NCBI RefSeq assembly: GCF_025836975.1
Contig: NZ_CP107548.1
Span: forward strand, 1,488,001 to 1,552,000
Reading direction: 5' to 3'
Origin: Pollutimonas sp. M17
GTDB lineage: Bacteria; Pseudomonadota; Gammaproteobacteria; Burkholderiales; Burkholderiaceae_B
DNA length: 64,000 bases
Positions 33,722-43,084 of the stretch are shown here, in pieces. Numbering within the stretch: position 1 is the first letter of the stretch; each line of letters starts with the position of its first letter. Under the pieces are notes generated by a model. The model had not been told where the DNA came from. It searched no databases and saw nothing but the letters and a program-made list of their open reading frames with translations. Both the position numbers and the translations under genes were made by a program.

Positions 33722-34633
33722 ATGGATTTTCATGGCATCGATCTGAACCTGCTGGTGGCTTTCGACGCCCTGATGAACGAGCGGAACGTGACTCGCGCTG
33801 CGACCCAGGTCGGCGTAAGTCAGCCGGCGATGAGTGCAGCGCTTTCCAGGTTGCGCAAGCTCTTCGGCGACCCGCTGTTCTTACGCAGCGCCGATGGCCT
33901 GCTACCTACAGCGCGTGCACGCGACTTGTCCGGGCCTATCGCCCAAGCGTTGGGACAGATCGAGTCCACGCTCGTGAAGAAGCCCAAGTTCCTGCCCGAG
34001 AAGGCTTCGCTGACTTTCAAACTGGGACTTTCTGACTATCCAGCCTTCGTGCTGCTGCCTTCACTGCTGCAGGCCCTTGGCGAAAAGGCGCCAGGCGTGT
34101 CATTGAATGTGCATGCTTTCAACGACAGAGACCACGCGGTCGATCTGTTGGATGCGGGTGCCATTGATGCGGCCATCGGCGTGCCGCCCACACATGCTGA
34201 TGGCCGAATACTGATGCAGCCTGTTCTTCGAGACGAATTCGTCACGATCGTCGCCAATGACCATCCGGCGGCCAGGCGCGGGATGAGCATGAAGAACTAC
34301 CTGGAGTTGCCGCACGTCCTCGTGTCTCCCGAAGGCGAGTTGTACGGGATCGTGGATCAGGCGCTTGCGCAACAGGGCAAGAAGCGCAAGCTCGCGCTGA
34401 CGTTGCCGCAGATGTTTGCGGTGCCGGCCATCGTGGCCCAAACGAGCATGACGGCTACCGTCATGAAGCGAGTCGCCCTTCACTCGCCGGTCGGCCGCAG
34501 GTTGGTGCTATTTCCGCCTCCAGTCGCATTGCCTGAAATCGCATTCGACCTGATTTGGCATCGGCGCAGTGACTCTCATCCCGCACAGCTTTGGTTCAGA
34601 GGATTTATCGCAGAGCATGCTGCATCGCTGTGA
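33722..34633 (+). CDS. LysR-family regulator of the island redox cassette
   Basis: The 303-residue protein has an N-terminal HTH (NVTRAATQVGVSQPAMSAALSRLRKLFGDPLF) and a substrate domain. It is divergently placed to the five-gene cassette 95 bases away, so it probably controls it. The N terminus DLNLLVAFDALMNERNVTRA is the NodD/PcpR subgroup pattern; inducers in that group are often aromatics. Identity of the inducer is unknown. Confidence 0.85.
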   Translation: MDFHGIDLNLLVAFDALMNERNVTRAATQVGVSQPAMSAALSRLRKLFGDPLFLRSADGLLPTARARDLSGPIAQALGQIESTLVKKPKFLPEKASLTFKLGLSDYPAFVLLPSLLQALGEKAPGVSLNVHAFNDRDHAVDLLDAGAIDAAIGVPPTHADGRILMQPVLRDEFVTIVANDHPAARRGMSMKNYLELPHVLVSPEGELYGIVDQALAQQGKKRKLALTLPQMFAVPAIVAQTSMTATVMKRVALHSPVGRRLVLFPPPVALPEIAFDLIWHRRSDSHPAQLWFRGFIAEHAASL

Positions 34634-34854
34634 CCAGTTTGCCTCTGATCGTCGCGTCACCACGCACGAGCGCACGCATCGTGATTCAACGCAAAAGTGG
34701 ATCCGTAATCGGATTGTGCCCGGTGCCGCTGATCTGGGCAAACACGCGCTGTTCTAGCGATATTGAGGTTTGAGCGGCCCGCTAATCATCACCCTGATCC
34801 CAGTACCCAATTAGCAGATAAGCGGCTCCCGATGTCGTCCCCACTCCTACGGTG
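34634..34854. other. Gene-free relic sequence
   Basis: About 220 bases after the LysR gene hold no convincing frame; the next recognisable part is a relaxase tail. Confidence 0.3.
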
Positions 34855-35158
34855 CCGCGCTCCCACGGATCGTCACAGCGAGCTGCTGTCCTAGCTGCTG
34901 CCCGATCACCGTCTTCCACGACACCAGCGAGAAACCCATGCCGTCGCCGAACATCGCTTAACGGCCGCTGACGAGCACGACGCTGCGTCGGTAGATGCTG
35001 GCCACGCGCTGGCCGTCCACAACGGCGCGATGCGCCAAGCCGCTTTCGGCGGCAATGTCCTTCAGATATGCGACTTCGCCTCGCAGCAGACCGAAGCCGG
35101 AGTCGATGTAGATGGAAAAGATGTTGAGGAAATGGTCGATGACCGAAACGTCGTTCAT
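34855..35158 (-). pseudogene. TrbL N-terminus fused to relaxase (DUF3363) C-terminal relic
   Basis: From ATG 35158 the minus strand encodes MNDVSVIDHFLNIFSIYIDS and GFGLLRGEVAYL, the start of TrbL, which then changes to SGLAHRAVVDGQRVASIYRR, the C-terminal part of a DUF3363 relaxase. The frame is stopped by TAA at 34958-34960, after which relaxase-like AMFGDGMGFSLVSWK continues in the same frame. A deletion joined the two genes and a nonsense change followed. Confidence 0.65.
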
Positions 35159-35376
35159 TGCTGGTCCTACGCCGAAACGCTTCTTCCGTCGAAGCTGGTC
35201 AGGATCAGCGGCAGGTCAGCCACGCTTGGTATTCCTCCGGCCCGGCCTTTCCCGAGAGAAATGGCGCAGGTCGGCCTGGACCACCCGGACGCATCACTCC
35301 TCGTCATGCACGCCACTGCGACACCACGCGTGTAGCACATGCAACTGCACCGGGTCGGCAACCGCCGACCAGAACA

Positions 35377-35589
35377 TGCCGACTGTCGATGGCGTCTACC
35401 GCACCGATCATCAACTAGCTCGCGCGACGTCAGGCCGCGCCCGACCGCGGCCCGCGTGAGGTGGTTGCCGTGCACGTGCGCCGGCTCGATGCCCTGCGCC
35501 GCGCCGACATCGTGCAGTGCGAGGTCGAAGGTGTCTGGCAAGTGCCTGACGACTTGGCCGACCAGGGGAACGAATTATTCAAACGCTGA
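35377..35589 (+). pseudogene. Relaxase (DUF3363) internal fragment
   Basis: The plus strand encodes VDGVYRTDHQLARATSGR and, after a frame change, REVVAVHVRRLDALRRADIV then VWQVPDDLADQGNELFKR. These match the middle of DUF3363 relaxases. Orientation is opposite to the relaxase tail at 34855, so the region was rearranged. Confidence 0.5.
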
Positions 35590-35598
35590 ATGAGCAGT

Positions 35599-35675
35599 GT
35601 ATGCCCGGCATCGCTTCGAGAGCCAGGTCCACGCCACGCGGGTGGTTGCCGACTGGACCGCCTTTTACAACCAGC
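35599..35675 (+). pseudogene. Older IS3-type transposase fragment cut by IS3
   Basis: The frame VYARHRFESQVHATRVVADW followed by TAFYN resembles the C-terminal ATRLVADWIAFYN motif of IS3-type transposases and is interrupted by the left end of the IS3 element. Confidence 0.45.
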
Positions 35676-35725
35676 TGAATCAAACCGGGTTTTGAGGAGG
35701 CTCTAATTCTTGAGAGAATGGAGCC

Positions 35726-36049
35726 ATGAGCAAGAACAACAAGTTTTCCCCTGAAGTACGTGAACGCGCGGTGCGCCTGGTCCAGGCGCATCGTGATGAG
35801 TACCGGTCGCTGTGGGCGGCAGTCGAGTCTATTGCACCGAAGATCGGCTGCACCCCAACGACCCTACTGGATTGGATTAAGCGATCGGAAGTCAACAACG
35901 GGACCCGTCCCGGCGTGACGACAGAAGAGCGCGAGCGCCTCAAGGCGTTAGAGAAGGAGAACCGTGAATTGCGGCGGGCCAACGAGATTCTGAAGTCGGC
36001 CAGCGCTTTTTTCGCCCAGGCGGCGCTCGACCGCGAACTGAAGAAGTAA
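35726..36049 (+). CDS. IS3-family transposase OrfA
   Basis: The 107-residue protein has an HTH of the transposase_8 type ([20 protein letters not shown] ... [14 protein letters not shown]) and a C-terminal leucine-zipper helix ([20 protein letters not shown]). In intact elements ribosomes shift by -1 into orfB to make the transposase; a TTTTTTC run at 36008-36014 is a possible slip site. Confidence 0.9.
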   Translation: MSKNNKFSPEVRERAVRLVQAHRDEYRSLWAAVESIAPKIGCTPTTLLDWIKRSEVNNGTRPGVTTEERERLKALEKENRELRRANEILKSASAFFAQAALDRELKK

Positions 36050-36962
36050 ACGCCTATCTCGATCAGCACCGGGATCTGTACGGGGTCGAGCCGATCTGCA
36101 AGGTATTGCAGGTCGCTCCGTCAGCTTACAGGCGCTACGCCGCCCGGTGTCGGCAACCACAACTGCGTAGTCAGCGAGCCCAGAAGGACGAACAACTGCG
36201 CCCCCAGATCTATCGAGTCTGGGAGCAGAACTTTCGTGGCTACGGAGCCCGCAAAGTCTGGAAGCAGATGAATCGCGAGAGCATTCGCGTGGCGCGCTGT
36301 ACGGTCGAACGTCTGATGGGCGACTTAGGCATTGAAGGGGTGCGTCGTGGCAAGCGGGTGCGCACCACAGTGCCCGATAGCGCAGCGGCCTGTCCGCAAG
36401 ATCTGGTACGGCGCCAGTTCGAGGCAGATCGTCCAAACCGGCTCTGGGTAGCGGATTTCACCTACGTTTCCACTTGGCAAGGATGGCTGTATGTGGCCTT
36501 TATTATTGACGCTTATGCCAAACGGATTGTCGGCTGGCGCGCCTCCAGCAGCATGACGACGGACTTCGTTCTGGATGCGCTTGAGCAAGCTGTATACGAC
36601 CGTCGCCCCAGTCAGGCAGACGGCCTGATTCACCATTCGGATCGCGGGTCGCCCAATACGTGTCCATTCGCTATTCCGAGCGCCTAGGTGAAGCCGGCAT
36701 TAACCCTTCCGTCGGCAACACTGGAAGTGCATACGACAACGCCCTCGCTGAAACAATCAACGGTCTATACAAAACGGAAGTGATTCACCGCAGGGCACCT
36801 TGGAAGACCAAGGCTGCCGTGGAGCTGGCCACGTTGGAATGGGTGTCTTGGTTCAACCACCAGCGCTTGCTCGGATCGATCGGTGATATCCCGCCAGCCG
36901 AGGCCGAAGAGCGTTACTATCGACAACTTGCAGCACCGGCTGCGGAACCTGTTTTACTTTAA
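36040..36962 (+). pseudogene. IS3-family transposase OrfB, frameshifted
   Basis: The rve integrase core is read in two frames. The first contains NRLWVADFTYVSTWQGWLYV and FIIDAYAKRIVGWR and ends HHSDRGSPNTC. The second continues VSIRYSERLGEAGI and holds NALAETINGLYKTEV with the catalytic Glu. Two extra C bases near 36653 split the expected HHSDRGSQYVSIR. The element therefore should not transpose on its own. Confidence 0.85.
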
Positions 36963-37096
36963 CCAAACAGCCTCCGCGATTCCCGGTGTGATTCACGCTA
37001 TTGATTTTCGCGATGAAGTGACATCGGCTTATGAGACACGGGCATCCGTACTAGGCTGCATTTTTGATTAACGATTTGAAGTAAGGGGAGGAGTAG

Positions 37097-38380
37097 ATGT
37101 CGAGGTCATCTTCATTCGATCAATCTTTTTGTATCAAGACGCTTGAACGCGTGCTATGGAAGAGAGATTTCCTCGGGGTTCCTGCTGCTGGTCAAGCTGC
37201 CTTGCGAGACCAGCTCCTCAGTCAAGCACTTATATCTGCCATTTCCCATTTTGATCCCCCATCCGCACCTCTGACAGGCTTTCCTCTTAAAGGGAAAACT
37301 GTTTATCGCTTGGCCAGACATCAAGACGAGCTGGTGGAGCGAAAACTTCGACTGAACTTAAAGAGGTGTACTTCACTAGCCGTGGATGGGCGATCTCAGA
37401 TCGTCAAAAACCTCAAGCTCCTTTTAGAAGAAGGAGTTCCCTATCGGGTTTATCGTCTGGATATTCGATCATTCTTCGAGTCTTTCCAGAAGGATCATGT
37501 CCTTGATGCTGTTACCAGCATCAAGAATTTGAGTCCGCATAGCAGAAAACTAATCGAGTCTCTGCTTAACGCCCATGCTGCAATTGGAGGCCGTGGCGTA
37601 CCAAGGGGGCTGTCTATTAGTGCTGTCCTATCGGAAATTTTGATGCGGGATTTCGATCAGAAGGTACGCTGGGCCAGCAATACATTTTACTACTCTCGCT
37701 ATGTCGATGACATAATTATTGTCTCGTCGGCAAGAGAGGAGGAGAAAGATTTTCTGCGTGATTTGTGCACTTGGCTTCCTCCCGGACTTGAATTAAATCC
37801 AGATAAGAAAAATATTGTCGCAGCGGCGGCCAGGGTGGAAAAGGAAAGTTCCGCAATCGCGCCAAACCTCCTTCAGTTCGACTATCTTGGGTATCAGTTT
37901 TTGGTCAAAAATCCCACGAAACAGGAAGCGGGAAAAACGAAGGATGGGGAGCTTTATCGAAAAGTCCACGTGGATATTGCAAGGAAAAAGATCAAACGAA
38001 TGAAAACAAGAATTGTTCGATCATTTCTAAGCTATGCCAAGTCGAATGACTGGGGATTACTCCGTGATCGCGTAGCATTTTTGACGCAGAATTTCAGCGT
38101 TTACAACCCGAAAGCTGGCGGGAAGAAAATCGCTGGAATATATCATAGCTATCCATTGGTATCAGAAGGTGCTGCCGGTCTGAAGGAATTGGATAGATTT
38201 CTGAGAAATGCAGTGCTCTCGAAAAATGGCCGAGTTTTTCCGATAACGAATGCAATGCTTTCTGCGCATCAGAAACGTCAATTGCTAACGCGAAGTTTTG
38301 CAAAGGGGCACAGTAGCCGCAGCTTCGTTCACTTCTCGGCGACAAGAATATCTCAGATCCAGAGCTGCTGGATTTACTAG
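37097..38380 (+). CDS. drt3a: DRT type 3 reverse transcriptase A (UG3-like)
   Basis: The 427-residue reverse transcriptase has motif A in RVYRLDIRSFFESF (about residue 120), motif B in RGVPRGLSISAVLSEILM (about 175-190) and the catalytic YVDD in SRYVDDIIIVSS (about 202-206). GGGGAGG precedes ATG 37097. It is followed 9 bases later by a second, larger reverse transcriptase and then a structured RNA: the layout and sizes of defence-associated RT type 3. The gene is AT-rich against the host, a sign of transfer. The subtype assignment rests on architecture, not on an alignment. Confidence 0.82.
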   Translation: MSRSSSFDQSFCIKTLERVLWKRDFLGVPAAGQAALRDQLLSQALISAISHFDPPSAPLTGFPLKGKTVYRLARHQDELVERKLRLNLKRCTSLAVDGRSQIVKNLKLLLEEGVPYRVYRLDIRSFFESFQKDHVLDAVTSIKNLSPHSRKLIESLLNAHAAIGGRGVPRGLSISAVLSEILMRDFDQKVRWASNTFYYSRYVDDIIIVSSAREEEKDFLRDLCTWLPPGLELNPDKKNIVAAAARVEKESSAIAPNLLQFDYLGYQFLVKNPTKQEAGKTKDGELYRKVHVDIARKKIKRMKTRIVRSFLSYAKSNDWGLLRDRVAFLTQNFSVYNPKAGGKKIAGIYHSYPLVSEGAAGLKELDRFLRNAVLSKNGRVFPITNAMLSAHQKRQLLTRSFAKGHSSRSFVHFSATRISQIQSCWIY

Positions 38381-38389
38381 GGCGATAAA

Positions 38390-40345
38390 ATGAAGAAAAA
38401 TAGAATTCGTCGCAGCGACTACAACAGGGTTCTTATTACTGAGACTACCCCATTTGAAACCCCAATCGTTTTTTCAAATGATGGTCTCTATGATCAGATT
38501 GCCGCCCTAGATAGCGTCGGACACGTGCAACGTGCCGTCATCAAATCTCTGGTTTTGTATGAGGGGGTCAGTAAACCACCAAACTCGACCATACCATATA
38601 CATATAAAATCAAGAAGGACTCAAAGAGCTTTCGGCGTCTTGCTCTATTGCATCCAGCTTCTCAATGGAAAGCCAGGATCTTCTATGAAAAATATGAGCA
38701 ACTAATAATTCATTATTGCTCAATAAGTCCGGCATCTATCCGCGCGCCAAAAACGGTTGCAAGCAGCTTTTATTCAAAAAGCTCCTGGGAAAATATTAAT
38801 AAATACAAAACCGGCTCCATCGCTCTCGATGGTCTCGATAGATATGCCAAGCATGCGCCCTCATTTTTTTCGTATCGAGGATATGACCGTCTGTATAAAT
38901 TCTTCAACTCGAGAGATTATCTTGCACTGGAGAAGAGGTTTTCTTTTTTAAAGACGCTTGATGTCACAAAATGTTTTGACAGTATCTATACACACTGCCT
39001 TTCCTGGGCAGTTAAGGATAAGCCCTTCACAAAATCGCATGTCTCTGTCTCCTCGACCTTTGCCCAAGAGTTTGATGGGGTCATTCGTCACGGGAATCAT
39101 AATGAAACCAATGGAATCCCAATAGGGCCTGAGGTGAGCCGGGTATTTGCTGAGATACTATTTCAGGAAATTGATAGAAGGGTAATTCAATCGCTAGCGG
39201 ATTTAAAATTCAAGCAGGACTATGAATTTCGACGCTACGTAGATGATGTTTTTATATTTGCTCGAAATGAGTCCATTGCGAATAGAATTCATGATAAGTA
39301 TGCAGACGTTCTAATTGATTTCAATCTTCATACAAATACAGCAAAGTCAACATGCATAGGGAGGCCGTTCTCCTCATCCAAGGCAAGGCTTGTCTATGAT
39401 GCTGGGCAACAAGCCAATTCATTTTTTGACAAGTTTCTGGATCAAACTGGGATGGGGGTGCTCAGCCCCAGAGAAATTCATAACACGTGGAAATTAACCA
39501 AAAGCTACATTGATTCAGTGAAGGCTCTATGTCATTCAAATGACGCGACCTACGATGAGATTGCCTCGTTCTTAATTTCAGTAATTACTGAGCGAGTCAA
39601 GAGGCTGGTGAATCATGATGATCCCTCTGATGCCATCCAAGATAGTGGATATGTTGATGCGTTTGTTGTGCTGCTCGATGTGTTGTTCTTCCTTTACAGT
39701 GTTGCTCCCTCGGTTGGTGCGTCGTACAAACTTAGTACATCCTTGATTTTGGCCGCACGATTCAGCAAGAAACATCTATCCGCCGGATATCCAACCGTAC
39801 ACCAAAAGATTTTCGATCTAACCTGCTCTTTACTGCATGATCAATGTGGCATGAAACATGCCAGCGATATTGAAGGATTTGTACATCTTGAATCATTTAA
39901 TATCGCGCTAGCAACGCGGGAGCTGGGGGATAATCACCTGTTGCCACCAGAGATTATTGATGAGCTTTTTGTTAGTGCGGGAAAATTGACATACTTTACC
40001 ATTGTTGCCTCTCTGTTCTATGTGCGAGATTCCAACATGTACCAAGGGTTGCGAAAGAAGCTTTTGGATGCGGCAGTGGAAAAACTATCCGATCTTTCTG
40101 ATATTTTGATGAATAGCGAAAAAGCCCACCTCCTACTCGATCTCCTTTCGTGCCCCTACGTGCCTGATAAGCAAAAGACCACTTGGATAAAAAGCCTATT
40201 TAAAATCCTTCAATTTACCCAGCCCAGCAAAGCGGATTTTCAGGTATTTTTGGCAGGTATTAGTACAAGCCATGCGCAAGTGGATTGGAAGGATATTGAT
40301 CTCCTCAATTCTTTAGAGAAGAAGGAGCTGAAGCAGGCGTATTAG
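38390..40345 (+). CDS. drt3b: DRT type 3 reverse transcriptase B (UG8-like)
   Basis: The 651-residue protein has motif A in LKTLDVTKCFDSIYTH (about residue 195), motif B in NETNGIPIGPEVSRVFAEIL (about 240-258) and the catalytic site FRRYVDDVFIFA (about 281-292). About 300 helical residues follow the RT core, with no recognised domain. It is the second gene of the DRT3 operon and is as AT-rich as the first. DRT3 systems protect against phages by RT-made DNA; in published work, from memory, RT A copies an RNA template and RT B makes the partner strand. Confidence 0.82.
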   Translation: MKKNRIRRSDYNRVLITETTPFETPIVFSNDGLYDQIAALDSVGHVQRAVIKSLVLYEGVSKPPNSTIPYTYKIKKDSKSFRRLALLHPASQWKARIFYEKYEQLIIHYCSISPASIRAPKTVASSFYSKSSWENINKYKTGSIALDGLDRYAKHAPSFFSYRGYDRLYKFFNSRDYLALEKRFSFLKTLDVTKCFDSIYTHCLSWAVKDKPFTKSHVSVSSTFAQEFDGVIRHGNHNETNGIPIGPEVSRVFAEILFQEIDRRVIQSLADLKFKQDYEFRRYVDDVFIFARNESIANRIHDKYADVLIDFNLHTNTAKSTCIGRPFSSSKARLVYDAGQQANSFFDKFLDQTGMGVLSPREIHNTWKLTKSYIDSVKALCHSNDATYDEIASFLISVITERVKRLVNHDDPSDAIQDSGYVDAFVVLLDVLFFLYSVAPSVGASYKLSTSLILAARFSKKHLSAGYPTVHQKIFDLTCSLLHDQCGMKHASDIEGFVHLESFNIALATRELGDNHLLPPEIIDELFVSAGKLTYFTIVASLFYVRDSNMYQGLRKKLLDAAVEKLSDLSDILMNSEKAHLLLDLLSCPYVPDKQKTTWIKSLFKILQFTQPSKADFQVFLAGISTSHAQVDWKDIDLLNSLEKKELKQAY

Positions 40346-40595
40346 GTTACACTTCCCCTCGAAGGAAGGGTGTCCCCTCATCTTCTACTGGTTCACCAGT
40401 GGCTGAAGCCGGTTCTCGCAAGGGCGCCATTCAGCATCGACTCATGCGTATGGTCAGCAATGGCAGGAAGTACGGGGCGGTGCTTGAGCGGTGCAGAAGT
40501 CGCTTCGGTGACTTTTGCATCCACACACTCAGTGGGGCCCCTTCCTTCACCTCCATTTGTCGAAGCAAAAAGGGGCCGAAGCCCCAGGATCAGAT
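40346..40595 (+). ncRNA. Structured DRT3 ncRNA candidate with ACACAC tract
   Basis: The 250 bases between drt3b and the IS66 end have no gene but many stems: ACTGG/CCAGT with flanks (40385-40402), a 9-bp stem GCAGAAGTC/GACTTTTGC (40493-40518), CCAC/GTGG (40521-40535), and a perfect GGCCCCTT/AAGGGGCC (40536-40543 with 40570-40577). ACACAC at 40523-40528 lies at the base of the CCAC hairpin loop. The position next to the RTs and the tract fit the template RNA described for DRT3. Limits are estimated. Confidence 0.7.
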
Positions 40596-40691
40596 GTAAT
40601 GCTCCGGCCTGTACCGTCTTGACCGCGCGGGCTCAACAATCCATTCACAATTAAAATCGGCCTTCACCTCTTACCGACATTTAGGCCTGAT

Positions 40692-41054
40692 ATGGATCAT
40701 GAGACCATCAATCGCAATTTAATTATCATTTTGCCCAAGCAACCGGCGTTAGACTGGATCATAAGCGTTGATCCGCAACCGATTCAAGGACTGACGCTGG
40801 AGGAATTGCGCCAGGAGCAAGAGGTCTATTTGTTAGCAGGTGGAACGGTCAACACCCCAGAGCAAGCCGAACAGTGGGCGTTGCAGCGCTTTAGCAATCT
40901 GTTCGCTACGTTTTTGCACGGTTGGTTTACTGACGATTCGCTATGGCCTAAGCGCCGAACCCGTAAAATGTTCAAGGAATGGTTTGAGGTGCAATACCAC
41001 TCGACGATTTGGGATTTGTCGACAGACCCTCTTGAACACGAGTCGTGGGACTGA
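40692..41054 (+). CDS. IS66 passenger, conserved hypothetical protein
   Basis: The 120-residue acidic protein starts MDHETINRNLIIILPKQPAL and ends HSTIWDLSTDPLEHESWD; a middle tract reads FLHGWFTDDSLWPKRRTRK. I do not recognise a domain. Its stop lies one base from the convergent tnpC stop, and it is inside the inverted repeats, so it is a resident of the IS66 element rather than of the DRT3 locus. Function is unknown. Confidence 0.7.
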   Translation: MDHETINRNLIIILPKQPALDWIISVDPQPIQGLTLEELRQEQEVYLLAGGTVNTPEQAEQWALQRFSNLFATFLHGWFTDDSLWPKRRTRKMFKEWFEVQYHSTIWDLSTDPLEHESWD

Positions 41055-41055
41055 T

Positions 41056-42648
41056 CTATTGCGTTGAGGCGCTGGGCAGGTTCACATTCCAGGGCAACAA
41101 TTCGTCGACTTGATTGACCGGATGGTCAGCAATCACGGTCAAGACATGACGCAGATACGCCTGGGGATTGATGTCGTTTAACTTGGCTGTGCCAAGTAGG
41201 CTGTACATGGTGGCGGCGCGTTCACCGCCCGCGTCGGATCCCAGGAACAGGTAGTTTTTCCTGCCCAGGGCTACCCCGCGCAGCGCCCGCTCGGCGGTGT
41301 TGTTATCAATCTCGATGCGGCCATCGTCCAGATAACGCACCAGTGCCTGCCACTGGTTCATGGCATAAGTGATGGCGTCAGCCGTATTCGATTTGCGTGA
41401 GAGGGTCGCCAACTGCTCGCGCAACCAGTCATGCAGCGCGAAGACGATGGGTTTGGCGTGTTCCTGGCGAGCCCTTCGCCGTACGTCCGCTGGGCTACCG
41501 CGGATGCTGGACTCAATCTTGTAGAGTGCGGCGATCCGATCAAGCACGTGCGTCGTAATGGGCGTGGCACTTTTAACGTGGATGTCGTAGAACTTACGTC
41601 GGGCGTGCGCCCAGCATCCGGCCTCTAGCACACGGCCTGTTTCATAAATCTTGTCGTATCCGGCAAACGCATCGGCCTGTAGGATACCGATATAATCCTT
41701 CAGGTGCGTTTGCGGGTGGATGCCGCGCCGATCAGGCGAGTAACGTATCCACATGGCCGGCGCCGTCGTGTCGCCACTGGGACGATCATCGCGGGCATAG
41801 ACCCACAGGCGCGCCTGACGTGTCTTACCGGTTCCCGGCGCAAGTACGTTGATCGGCGTATCGTCAGTATGCAGTTTGTCGGCACTAAAGATGTGGCGCC
41901 GTAGCGCCTCCAGTAAGGGGCGCAGCAATTGGTGCACCCCACCGACCCAGTCACCGACAGTGCTCTCACTTAAACTCACGTTCTCGCGCTCGTAGATCTG
42001 GCACTGGCGATATAGCGGCTGATGGTCCAGATATTTGCTGACCATGACATGGCTCAGTAGCCCCGGCCCCGCGAAGCTGCGGACAAGGGGGCGGCTGGGC
42101 GCGGGCGCTTGCGCCATCCGCTCGCAACAGCTGCACGCCAGGCGTGGGCGCACATGGCGAATGATTCTAAAGCTGGCCGGCACGTGCTCCAGCACGTTGC
42201 TCACGTCCTCGCCCAAGCGTGTCCACGCGCCGCCGCAATCGGGGCAGGCTGGCTCGCTCGGAAGATGTTCGTGCACGTCGCACGGCAAGTGCTCGGGTAA
42301 TGGCCGACGCTGCGGGGCCGGGCGCGAGGCAGGTGCCTGGGCCGATTCGACCCTTTGCGCGCGTTCGCCCTGGTTGATGTGCAACTCTTCGAGCTCAAGC
42401 TGCAATTGATCGATCTGCGCACTGAGCTTCTCGGACTTCTGGCCGAACAGCGCGCGCCGTAGTTTATCGAGCAACAGGGTCAGACGAGCAATTTCTTGCT
42501 TATCGCCCTGCTTATCCTGACGCAGGGCTTCGCGCTCTTCCTGCCACGCCGCGCGCTCTTGCTCGAAGGCATCGATCTGGGCAGATTTGGCCGACAGCAA
42601 CGCCTTCAGGGCATCGATATTGTCGGGCAGTTGGGCGCGGTTGAACAT
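41056..42648 (-). CDS. tnpC: IS66 transposase TnpC
   Basis: The 530-residue DDE transposase has an N-terminal leucine-zipper region, a zinc-finger-like part (CDVHEHLPSEPACPDCGG), and the core with HTDDTPINVLAPG (first Asp), FAGYDKIYETGRVLEAGCWAHARR (second Asp and the CWAH insertion) and DNNTAERALRGVALGRKNY (Glu). It appears intact. It lies after tnpB. Confidence 0.93.
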   Translation of the reverse strand: MFNRAQLPDNIDALKALLSAKSAQIDAFEQERAAWQEEREALRQDKQGDKQEIARLTLLLDKLRRALFGQKSEKLSAQIDQLQLELEELHINQGERAQRVESAQAPASRPAPQRRPLPEHLPCDVHEHLPSEPACPDCGGAWTRLGEDVSNVLEHVPASFRIIRHVRPRLACSCCERMAQAPAPSRPLVRSFAGPGLLSHVMVSKYLDHQPLYRQCQIYERENVSLSESTVGDWVGGVHQLLRPLLEALRRHIFSADKLHTDDTPINVLAPGTGKTRQARLWVYARDDRPSGDTTAPAMWIRYSPDRRGIHPQTHLKDYIGILQADAFAGYDKIYETGRVLEAGCWAHARRKFYDIHVKSATPITTHVLDRIAALYKIESSIRGSPADVRRRARQEHAKPIVFALHDWLREQLATLSRKSNTADAITYAMNQWQALVRYLDDGRIEIDNNTAERALRGVALGRKNYLFLGSDAGGERAATMYSLLGTAKLNDINPQAYLRHVLTVIADHPVNQVDELLPWNVNLPSASTQ

Positions 42649-42739
42649 GGCCGTTATTATACTAAATAACGACTATTTTCTCTATGAATAAAAGGCTGAA
42701 AGACCAATAAAAATGCGGCTCTCAAGCGTTTTATTAACG

Positions 42740-43084
42740 CTAGGCCTGAGTCGGTTTATGCGTGCGAGCGGGCCGACGCCAGTCGATCCCCTCGAGCAGC
42801 ATCGATAGCTGCGCGGAGGTCAGATGCACGGCCCCTGATTCGGCGCTGGGCCACACGAAATGACCGTGTTCCAAGCGCTTTGCCAGCAGACACATGCCGT
42901 CGCCACTCCACCACAGCACCTTGATGCGATCGCCCTTGCGCCCACGAAAGACAAATACGTGGCCGCTGAAGGGGTCTTCAAGCAGCGTGGCCTGGACCGT
43001 TGTCGCCAGGCCATCGAAGCCACGACGCATATCGGTCGCACCGGCTGCCAGCCAGACCCGGGTTCCTGCCGGTAAGCCGATCAT
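42740..43084 (-). CDS. tnpB: IS66 accessory protein TnpB
   Basis: The 114-residue protein contains [18 protein letters not shown] and [20 protein letters not shown], the IS66 Orf2 (TnpB) pattern. Its ATG overlaps the tnpA stop in an ATGA, so it is coupled to tnpA; 91 bases separate it from tnpC. Confidence 0.95.
   Translation of the reverse strand: MIGLPAGTRVWLAAGATDMRRGFDGLATTVQATLLEDPFSGHVFVFRGRKGDRIKVLWWSGDGMCLLAKRLEHGHFVWPSAESGAVHLTSAQLSMLLEGIDWRRPARTHKPTQA

Larger units (their letters stand above)
35676..36995 (+). mobile_element. IS3-family insertion sequence, inactivated
   Basis: The 1320-bp element starts TGAATCAAACCGGG and its right end read inward is TGAATCACACCGGG; the inverted repeats agree over about 28 bases with GAGGCT further in. 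It encodes orfA and a frame-damaged orfB. No target-site duplication is seen (AGC left, CGC right), so one flank may have changed since insertion. It ends about 100 bases before the drt3a start. Confidence 0.85.
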
